This document shows, one piece after another, positions 6,866 to 12,986 of a stretch of 16,010 bases of DNA; within the stretch, counting starts at the first letter, position 1, and each line of letters begins with the position of its first letter. Source of the DNA: Gammaproteobacteria bacterium. GTDB lineage: Bacteria; Pseudomonadota; Gammaproteobacteria; HK1. Below the pieces are notes generated by a model. That model worked only from the letters and a program-made list of their open reading frames with translations. It had not been told where the DNA came from and ran no database searches. The stretch lies in NCBI GenBank assembly GCA_022822245.1, contig JAJECB010000033.1:1-16010 (forward strand), read 5' to 3'. The position numbers were made by a program, and so were the translations under genes.

Positions 6866-6960
6866 TCTGTGGCGGGTTGGACTCCGACGCTGCGGTTCGG
6901 TCCGCCGTGCGGGGGGCGCGGGAGCCGCGCGGGCAGGGCGAAGGGAAGGGAGCAGGCACC

Positions 6961-9747
6961 ATGAGCGAGGCAGTCGCCTTCAGTCTGGACGGCCGCGAGG
7001 TCGCGGCGGCGCCCGGGGAGACCATCTGGCAGGTCGCCGCCCGCGAAGGCGTGTCGATCCCGCACCTCTGCCACTCCGCCGAGCCCGGCTACCGTCCGGA
7101 CGGCAACTGCCGCGCCTGCATGGTGGAGGTGGAGGGCGAAAGGGTCCTCGCCGCCTCCTGCATCCGCCAGCCGACGCCGGGCATGAAGGTGCAGACCGAC
7201 ACCGAGCGCGCCCGCCACTCGCGCCGCGGGGTGTTCGAGCTCCTCCTCGCCGACCAGCCCGCGCGCGACGTAGCCCACGAGCACGACTCGCGTTTCTGGG
7301 GCTGGACGGACCGGATCGGCCTCGAAGCGAGCCGCTTCCCGGTACGCGACTCCGCCCCTGCCCCGGACGCCTCCCACCCCGCGATGCGGGTCGCCCTCGA
7401 CGCCTGCATCCAGTGCAACCTCTGCGTCCGGGCGTGCCGCGAGGTGCAGGTGAACGACGTCATCGGCATGGCGTACCGGGGGCACGGGTCGAGCATCGTC
7501 TTCGACTTTGACGACCCGATGGGGGAGAGCACCTGCGTCGCGTGCGGCGAGTGCGTGCAGGCGTGCCCGACGGGGGCGCTCATGGAGGCGTCGCTCGTCG
7601 ACGATGCGGGAGTGGACCGACAGCTCCCCCTCCGCGAGGTCGAGAGCGTATGCCCCTATTGCGGGGTGGGGTGCCAGATCACGTACCGGATCGACGACGA
7701 CGACCGGATCGCGGCCGTCGCCGGGCGCAACGGCCCTTCGAACGAGCAGCGCCTCTGCGTCAAGGGCCGCTTCGGCTTCGACTACGTCGCGCACCCGGAC
7801 CGGCTCACCCGCCCCCTCGTTCGCCGCGACGACGCGCCGAAGTCCGCGGACGCCGCCGTCGACCCCGCGAACCCCTGGACCCACTTCCGCGAGGCGAGCT
7901 GGGAGGAGGCCCTCGACCGGGCCGCCGCGGGCCTCAAGCGCATCCGGGACCGGGACGGGGGCGGGGCGCTTGCCGGGTTCGGCTCCGCCAAGGGGTCGAA
8001 CGAGGAGGCGTACCTCGTCCAGAAGATGATCCGGACCGGGTTCGGAACCAACAACGTCGACCACTGCACGCGCCTTTGCCACGCGTCGTCGGTGGTGGCG
8101 CTCCTCGAGGGGATCGGCTCGGGCGCGGTCACCGCCCCGTTCACCGCGTGCGCGGACTCCGACGTCGTCATCGTCATCGGCGCGAACCCGACCGAGAACC
8201 ACCCGGTCGCGGCCACCTTCTTCAAGCAGGCGGCGAAGTCGAAGACCCTCATCGTCATGGACCCGCGCCGGAACGGCCTTGCCCGGCACGCGCGCCACAT
8301 GCTCCAGTTCCAGCCCGGCACCGACGTCGCGCTCCTCAACGCCCTCATCAACGTCATCGTCACCGAAGGGCTCCACGACCGGCAGTACGTCGAGGCCCAG
8401 ACCGAGGGCTTCGAGAACCTGCGCCGTCACATCGAGCCGTTCACTCCGGAGGCGATGGCCCCGGTGTGCGGCATCGACCCCGACACCATCCGCACCGTGG
8501 CCCGCACCTACGCCAAGGCGGAGAGGTCGATCATCTTCTGGGGGATGGGGATCTCGCAGAGCACCCACGGGACGGACAACGCCCGCTGTCTCATCGCCCT
8601 CGCCACGATCACCGGGCACGTGGGGCGCCCGGGGACCGGGCTGCACCCGCTCCGCGGGCAGAACAACGTGCAGGGCGCCTCCGACGTCGGCCTCATCCCG
8701 ATGGTCTATCCGGACTACCAGGCAGTCGACGCGGCCGACATCCGCGCCCGCTTCGAGGACGCCTGGGGCACCACCCTCGACCCCGAGCGCGGCCTCACCG
8801 TGGTCGAGATCATGCACGCGATCCTCGACGACGAGATCAAGGGCATGTACATCATGGGGGAGAACCCCGCGATGTCGGACCCCGACATGCAGCACGCGCG
8901 CGAAGCACTCGCGAAGCTCGAGCACCTCGTGGTGCAGGACCTCTTCCTCACCGAGACCGCGTTCCACGCCGACGTGATCCTGCCCGCGTCGGCATGGCCG
9001 GAGAAGGACGGCACGGTCACCAACACGAACCGGCAGGTGCAGCTCGGGCGCCGCGCCCTCCCGCTCCCCGGCGAGGCGCGCCAGGACTGGTGGATCGTGC
9101 AGGAGATCGGGCGCCGCCTCGGGCTCGACTGGCGCTACGAGCACCCGCGCGACGTGTTCCGGGAGATGACGGAGGTGATGCCGTCGCTCGACAACATCAC
9201 CTGGGAGCGGCTCGAGCGCGAGAGCGGGGTGACGTATCCCTGCCTCGGCCCGGAGCAGCCGGGCGAGGACATCGTCTTCGGCGACGGGTTCCCGACCGAG
9301 TCGGGGCGGGCGAAGCTCGTGCCGGCGCTCATCGTGCGCGCGGTCGAGGAGCCGGACGACGAGTACCCCATGGTGCTGACGACGGGCCGGCAGCTCGAGC
9401 ACTGGCACACGGGGGCGATCACCCGGCGGGCGGGGATCCTCGACGCCCTGGAACCCGAGGCGGTGGCGAGCCTCTCGCCCGCGGACCTCGGCCGGCTCGG
9501 GCTCGCGGCGGGGGCGCCGATCCGGATCTCGACCCGGCGGGGTGCCATCGAGATCGCGACCCGGCGCGATCCGGCGGTCCCCGAGGGCATGGTGTTCGTG
9601 CCCTTCTGCTTCGCGGAGGCGGCGGCCAACGTCCTCACGAACCCCGAGCTCGACCCATTCGGCAAGATCCCGGGCTTCAAGCTCTGCGCGGCGCGCGTCG
9701 AGCCGGCCGAGGCGGAGGCGGAGTCCGCGCCCGCCGCCGCCGACTGA
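6961..9747 (+). CDS. Molybdenum formate dehydrogenase, alpha (catalytic) subunit
   Basis: A 928-residue protein that oxidises formate to CO2 at a bis-molybdopterin guanine dinucleotide molybdenum site in the cytoplasm. The start at 6961 follows GGGAAGGGAG. Domains in order: an N-terminal ferredoxin [2Fe-2S] with C37, C50, C53, C67; two [4Fe-4S] sites with C149/152/155/159 (CIQCNLCVRAC) and C192/195/198/202 (CVACGECVQAC); then the catalytic domain with its own [4Fe-4S] (C231, C234, C238, C266). The active-site pair Cys373-His374 lies in DHCTRLCHASS, so the enzyme is a Cys, not Sec, form. MGENPAMSDPD and LTTGRQLEHWHTGA mark the cofactor-binding C-terminus. The His-Cys3 cluster segment found in FdsA after the first domain is replaced here by LLADQPARDVAHEHDSRFW without cysteines. 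FdsB, FdsG and FdhD genes are not adjacent, so its electron acceptor is not evident. Confidence 0.92.
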   Translation: MSEAVAFSLDGREVAAAPGETIWQVAAREGVSIPHLCHSAEPGYRPDGNCRACMVEVEGERVLAASCIRQPTPGMKVQTDTERARHSRRGVFELLLADQPARDVAHEHDSRFWGWTDRIGLEASRFPVRDSAPAPDASHPAMRVALDACIQCNLCVRACREVQVNDVIGMAYRGHGSSIVFDFDDPMGESTCVACGECVQACPTGALMEASLVDDAGVDRQLPLREVESVCPYCGVGCQITYRIDDDDRIAAVAGRNGPSNEQRLCVKGRFGFDYVAHPDRLTRPLVRRDDAPKSADAAVDPANPWTHFREASWEEALDRAAAGLKRIRDRDGGGALAGFGSAKGSNEEAYLVQKMIRTGFGTNNVDHCTRLCHASSVVALLEGIGSGAVTAPFTACADSDVVIVIGANPTENHPVAATFFKQAAKSKTLIVMDPRRNGLARHARHMLQFQPGTDVALLNALINVIVTEGLHDRQYVEAQTEGFENLRRHIEPFTPEAMAPVCGIDPDTIRTVARTYAKAERSIIFWGMGISQSTHGTDNARCLIALATITGHVGRPGTGLHPLRGQNNVQGASDVGLIPMVYPDYQAVDAADIRARFEDAWGTTLDPERGLTVVEIMHAILDDEIKGMYIMGENPAMSDPDMQHAREALAKLEHLVVQDLFLTETAFHADVILPASAWPEKDGTVTNTNRQVQLGRRALPLPGEARQDWWIVQEIGRRLGLDWRYEHPRDVFREMTEVMPSLDNITWERLERESGVTYPCLGPEQPGEDIVFGDGFPTESGRAKLVPALIVRAVEEPDDEYPMVLTTGRQLEHWHTGAITRRAGILDALEPEAVASLSPADLGRLGLAAGAPIRISTRRGAIEIATRRDPAVPEGMVFVPFCFAEAAANVLTNPELDPFGKIPGFKLCAARVEPAEAEAESAPAAAD

Positions 9748-9851
9748 TCCGGCCCGCGCTCCTGCCCGGCCCGCCGCCCGGGCATCACGCAAGCACGGCC
9801 TCCCGGAAGCGCGGGTCCAGTCCGCGAGCGGCGGGGGCTTCGTGCGGCTCT

Positions 9852-9872
9852 GCGCGGGCTGGAAGCCCGCGC
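9852..9872. terminator. GC hairpin between convergent genes
   Basis: GCGCGGGC (9852-9859) and GCCCGCGC (9865-9872) form a perfect 8-bp stem with a TGGAA loop. They lie in the 226-bp gap between the formate dehydrogenase and the convergent methyltransferase gene. A competing short pairing of TGGAA (9860-9864) with TTCCA (9873-9877) is possible. No T-run follows on either strand, so a terminator role is only likely, not shown. The rest of the gap has no gene I can recognise. Confidence 0.4.
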
Positions 9873-9973
9873 TTCCAGGAGGCCGGTGGTCCCGGTCATA
9901 CCGGCAGCGGCGAATTCCCGCGATCGCATCACGAGCCTGGTGCGAAGTCGGGTTGCGCCTCGCGGCGCGGCCG

Positions 9974-10849
9974 TCAGGCGCCGCGGTCCGCTCCGGGTGC
10001 GCGGACCGCGAAATGGAACCCGGTCTGCCCGATGATGGGCCGCCGGCGGTCGTGCTCGGCGACGAGCGCGTCGAGGGTTCCCGCCGCGTCGTGCGCGCGG
10101 ACCGTCTCGAGGGCCCGCGCGAGCTCCGCCTCCGACACGCCCGACCACAGGGAGTCCCCGCGACGCCACGCGGGGTCGAGGGGACCCCGCCCGTCGAAGT
10201 ACGCGTCGCCTCGCATGAGAGCGTCGCTCGGCACGAATCGCCCGCGCGGTTCGAGACCGGCATCGGCGAGGAGGCGGGCGAGGACCCCGGTGTCCGCGTG
10301 ACGCCCGCACATCGTCGCCGCCGCATCCGGGACCAGGGCCGCGTACCACCATCCCTGCCGGATCTGCTCGTGGGAGCAGATGTTGACGACTACCGCCCCG
10401 CCCGGCCGGAGCACCCGCGCAAGCTCGCCGAGCACGCGCCGGAGGAGGGGCCGGCCGTCGTGAGGCGCGTCGGGGAGGTGGTGGAGCACTTGGTTCACCA
10501 TCACCGCGTCGAAGCTCGCGTCCTCGAAGGGGAGCGCCTCGATGCCCGCCTCGTGGAGGGTGACCGGACATCCCGGCGGTCGGTCGAGCTTCGCCCGCGC
10601 GACTTCGAGCATCGACCGGTTGAGATCCACCGCGTCGATGGCGCCGACGTGGGGGCGGAGGGCGGCCGCGTAGCTGCCCGTCCCGCACCCCGCGTCGAGC
10701 ACGCGAAGGGACGAGAGCGCGCCGCCGCCGCCGCTGGCGTCGCCGCTGGCAGCGGTGGCAAGGCACCCGAGGATGATCTCGACCCCGATGGGAACCCGGG
10801 TGCGGTCGTAGTCCGCGGAGACCGCCGTGTAGTCTTCGTATGCGCTCAT
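9974..10849 (-). CDS. Class I SAM-dependent methyltransferase
   Basis: A 291-residue protein counted from the ATG at 10849-10847, which is preferred over an upstream GTG at 10870; neither start has a strong Shine-Dalgarno. Motif I is VLDAGCGTGSY (D52 to G58), the acidic end of strand 2 is AVDLNRSM, motif III is FDAVMVNQVLHHLPD and motif IV is LARVLRPGG. This matches the UbiE/COQ5-like methyltransferase 11 group that methylates small molecules. A Gly/Ala/Ser-rich insert (about residues 33-46) precedes motif I. The C-terminal third (about 170-291) carries a Trp/Arg-rich substrate-side lobe that I do not recognise. It is transcribed divergently from the hydroxyacid dehydrogenase with 116 bp between starts. 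The substrate is unknown. Confidence 0.85.
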   Translation of the reverse strand: MSAYEDYTAVSADYDRTRVPIGVEIILGCLATAASGDASGGGGALSSLRVLDAGCGTGSYAAALRPHVGAIDAVDLNRSMLEVARAKLDRPPGCPVTLHEAGIEALPFEDASFDAVMVNQVLHHLPDAPHDGRPLLRRVLGELARVLRPGGAVVVNICSHEQIRQGWWYAALVPDAAATMCGRHADTGVLARLLADAGLEPRGRFVPSDALMRGDAYFDGRGPLDPAWRRGDSLWSGVSEAELARALETVRAHDAAGTLDALVAEHDRRRPIIGQTGFHFAVRAPGADRGA

Positions 10850-10965
10850 GATCGCGGCGCATGCTCGCACGGGACGGTCGTGGCCGTCGAAGAGACGCCC
10901 GCGTTGCTTCGTCCCCCACGATGTGTCAAGAGTGCGCGCGGAACGAAGCCCGGAGGGAGCAAGCG

Positions 10966-11913
10966 ATGCGTCCCGTGCTGATTGCCCACAACGAGCCGGA
11001 CGACTTCCGGGATCTCCTCGCCGCGCGATTTCCCGTTCTGCGGTTCGTCTACGCGGCGACGGCCGAGGCGGTCGTCGAGGGGCTCGCGGCGCACGACCCC
11101 GAGGTCGTCTTCTCGGTCAAGCATCCCGGGTTTCCCGGCCCCGCGCATGCGCCGATCCCCCGGCACCCCTCGGTGCGCTGGATCCAGGTGGGCGGATCGG
11201 GGTTCGACCATCTCGCGCCCTGGGACCGCGATCGGATCACCGTGACCAACGGCGCCGGGGTGCTCGCGCCGTACCTCGCGGAGAGCGTCACCGGCGCGAT
11301 GCTCGCCCTCGCCTGCGGGTTCCCGAACTACGCCGCGCAGCAGCGCAAGCGCCGGTGGCGGCCGGTCCCGTTCACCCCGCTCCGGGGGCGGACCCTCCTC
11401 GTCGTCGGGTTCGGCCACATCGGAGAGTGCGTCGCGCGCAACGCGAAGGCCCTCGGGATGCGGGTGCTCGCGACCCGGGCGACGCCGGCCCCGCATCCGG
11501 CGGCGGACGAAATGCACGGCCCGGACGCGCTCGCCTCGCTCCTGCCCCAAGCGGACATCGTGTCGCTGCACGTGCGCCTCGACGAGACGACCCGCGGGCT
11601 GCTCTCCCGGGAGGCGATCGCGGCCATGAAGCGGGGGACGTGCCTTCTCAACACCTCGCGGGGGGCGGTCGTCGACGAGGCGGCGCTCGTCGACGCGCTT
11701 CGCTCCGGCCATCTCGGGGGAGCCTACCTCGACGTCTTCGAGACCGAACCGCTCCCCGCCGAGAGCCCGCTCTGGACGATGCCGAACGTCATCCTCACCC
11801 CGCACGCCTCGGACAACATCGTCGGCTGGCCGCGCCGGTTCGCAGAGCTCTTTGCGGACAACCTCGACCGCTGGCGCGCCGGCGAGCCGCTCGTCAACCC
11901 GGTCTCCGGCTGA
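10966..11913 (+). CDS. NAD-dependent D-2-hydroxyacid dehydrogenase
   Basis: A 315-residue protein that interconverts a 2-keto acid such as glyoxylate or hydroxypyruvate and the D-2-hydroxy acid. The ATG at 10966 has CGGAGGGAG about 8 nt upstream. In-frame sequence above it has an ATG at 10921 but no good ribosome site. The cofactor domain has GFGHIG (G148-x-G150-x-x-G153). The family's catalytic residues are present: R232 in NTSRGAVVDE, the glutamate in DVFETEPLP (259-261) and H280 in TPHAS. The substrate-binding domain has VRWIQVGGSGFDH. Length and order are normal for the GhrA/SerA-related group without a C-terminal ACT domain, so it is not a phosphoglycerate dehydrogenase of the long type. 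No partner gene clarifies the substrate. Confidence 0.9.
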   Translation: MRPVLIAHNEPDDFRDLLAARFPVLRFVYAATAEAVVEGLAAHDPEVVFSVKHPGFPGPAHAPIPRHPSVRWIQVGGSGFDHLAPWDRDRITVTNGAGVLAPYLAESVTGAMLALACGFPNYAAQQRKRRWRPVPFTPLRGRTLLVVGFGHIGECVARNAKALGMRVLATRATPAPHPAADEMHGPDALASLLPQADIVSLHVRLDETTRGLLSREAIAAMKRGTCLLNTSRGAVVDEAALVDALRSGHLGGAYLDVFETEPLPAESPLWTMPNVILTPHASDNIVGWPRRFAELFADNLDRWRAGEPLVNPVSG

Positions 11914-11973
11914 GCGCGGCGGAGGCCGTCCGTCGGTCCGGGTCGGGCGCCGTGGCCCGGGAGGGGAGGCGAA

Positions 11974-11995
11974 CGCCGGCCCGGGGAGGCCGGCG
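11974..11995. terminator. GC hairpin between convergent genes
   Basis: CGCCGGCC (11974-11981) and GGCCGGCG (11988-11995) form a perfect 8-bp stem with a 6-nt loop. They lie between the stop of the hydroxyacid dehydrogenase and the stop of the convergent cupin gene, 20 bp away from the latter. Its position suits a bidirectional terminator, although no T-run follows. Confidence 0.4.
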
Positions 11996-12015
11996 CCGCT
12001 GGTGCTTGGGGGGGT

Positions 12016-12450
12016 CTAGGCGCCCGGCGGGTCGCAGGGCTCCGTGCCCATGTCGGCGGGCACGCTGACCTCGACCAGCTCGAACCCGTCCGAGGTCGCG
12101 ATCTCGTTGTGGGGGGTGTTGCCCGGGATGTACATGCTGTCGCCCTCCTCGATGCGCACGACCTTGCCGCCCGCGAACTCGAGGTCGACCCAGCCGCTCA
12201 GCATGTAGACGAGTTGGCCTTCGCAGAGGTGGATGTGCCAGCCGGTCGGCTCCGAGAGGCCCTGCGACGCCGAGGTGACCTGGGCGCGGATCTTCCCGCC
12301 ACTCGCCTCGGTGACGCCGAGCTCCCGGTACTTCATCCAGTCCCGGCGCCCCTTGACGTAGACCGCCTCGTCCTTCTTCGCGAGGGTGAAGTCGTCGGCC
12401 CGCTCCACCACCTCGGGCATTTCGGCTACTGCCGCCGCGCTGCTGCTCAT
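12016..12450 (-). CDS. Single-domain cupin protein
   Basis: A 144-residue protein. The ATG at 12450-12448 follows GAGGAGAA and is preferred over longer in-frame sequence upstream. Cupin motif 1 is GWHIHLCEGQLVYMLSG, with the metal ligands H-x-H and a glutamate two residues later (one to two residues tighter than the usual H-x-H-x3-4-E). Motif 2 is GDSMYIPGNTPHNE, with the PxG and the third histidine. A barrel of this size binds one divalent metal and may act as a dioxygenase, isomerase or ligand sensor. The N-terminal 35 residues are not part of the barrel. It is divergent from a small membrane-protein gene, with no pathway context, so the function stays general. Confidence 0.82.
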   Translation of the reverse strand: MSSSAAAVAEMPEVVERADDFTLAKKDEAVYVKGRRDWMKYRELGVTEASGGKIRAQVTSASQGLSEPTGWHIHLCEGQLVYMLSGWVDLEFAGGKVVRIEEGDSMYIPGNTPHNEIATSDGFELVEVSVPADMGTEPCDPPGA

Positions 12451-12505
12451 GCTGTTCTCCTCTGAGATGACTGACCGCGCGAGCGCGGCTGTTGACCAAG
12501 TTGCG

Positions 12506-12534
12506 ATCCTAGGCACGGAGTCCCGGCGCCGCAA
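12506..12534 (-). promoter_or_regulatory. Candidate sigma-70-type promoter for the cupin gene
   Basis: On the minus strand TTGCGG (12534-12529) and TAGGAT (12511-12506) are separated by 17 bp, matching the -35 and -10 hexamers at 3/6 and 4/6 positions. The predicted start of transcription would lie about 50 nt before the ATG. A palindrome, CCGCGC-GA-GCGCGG (12475-12488), sits in the inferred leader and could be an operator. All of this is by eye. Confidence 0.25.
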
Positions 12535-12638
12535 GAAAGGTGCAGGGCCGGTCGCCGCTGGAGGTTGAACCCGCGGGTCGCGGGCGAGGACAATCAGGAC
12601 ACGAGGGCTACGATCGAGGCAAGCGAAGGAAGGCTGCA

Positions 12639-12977
12639 ATGAGCCCGGAGTTGATTGGAATTCTCGGTGTCGGCGGTGGACTTGCGATCCTGATGCTCGG
12701 ATTGTTCGCATGGCTGCGGAGCGACGTGGGCGAGATCCGGCGCGATGTAGCCAGCCTGAGGGGACGAGATGTGGGCGACCTTCGCGAGCGGATGGCGCGG
12801 GTGGAGACCTTGCTCAGCGGGCACGGCGGGCAGCGCAGCCGCGAGGCCATCGGACGGATCCTGGAACGCCGGCGCGGCCGTCCGATCCTGTCCGACGAGG
12901 AGATCCGATCGGCCCGGCGCGACGGACGCGACGAGGCGGCCAATATTAGTTCTGTCTGTCGTTCCGTCCGTCCGTAG
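12639..12977 (+). CDS. Small single-span membrane protein with coiled-coil tail
   Basis: A 112-residue protein; ATG 12639 follows GAAGGAAGG. Residues 4-23 (ELIGILGVGGGLAILMLGLF) form one membrane span, followed at once by WLRSDVGEIRRDVASLRGRD and DLRERMARVETLLSGHG, an amphipathic heptad-like helix predicted to coil on the cytoplasmic side. The rest (REAIGRILERRRGRPILSD) is basic. The last residues come from a tetranucleotide run (see findings), so the natural C-terminus may have shifted. The short N-terminus, one span and coiled-coil layout resembles small phage- or hemolysin XhlA-like and membrane scaffold proteins, but no family is assigned. It is convergent with the HyuB gene, 9 bp apart, and divergent from the cupin gene. 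Confidence 0.6.
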   Translation: MSPELIGILGVGGGLAILMLGLFAWLRSDVGEIRRDVASLRGRDVGDLRERMARVETLLSGHGGQRSREAIGRILERRRGRPILSDEEIRSARRDGRDEAANISSVCRSVRP

Positions 12978-12986
12978 GGGTGCGGA

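Noticed and set aside
6840..6868. A promoter before the formate dehydrogenase (TTTCCA, 17 bp, TAATCT), overlapped by CCCGCC/GGCGGG
   Set aside because: It matches the consensus only at 4/6 and 3/6 positions and overlaps the end of the transporter gene, so it is too weak to list as a feature.
6034..6960. An open frame continuing upstream of the formate dehydrogenase ATG, which could imply a longer protein
   Set aside because: The upstream part is an out-of-frame reading of the EamA transporter gene, while the start at 6961 has a Shine-Dalgarno and begins a standard ferredoxin domain.
6862..10326. A 1154-codon open frame on the minus strand opposite the formate dehydrogenase
   Set aside because: It is antisense to a gene with complete iron-sulfur and molybdopterin motifs. 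Its translation is Arg/Gly/His/Asp-rich without any family signature, which is the usual effect of high third-position GC.
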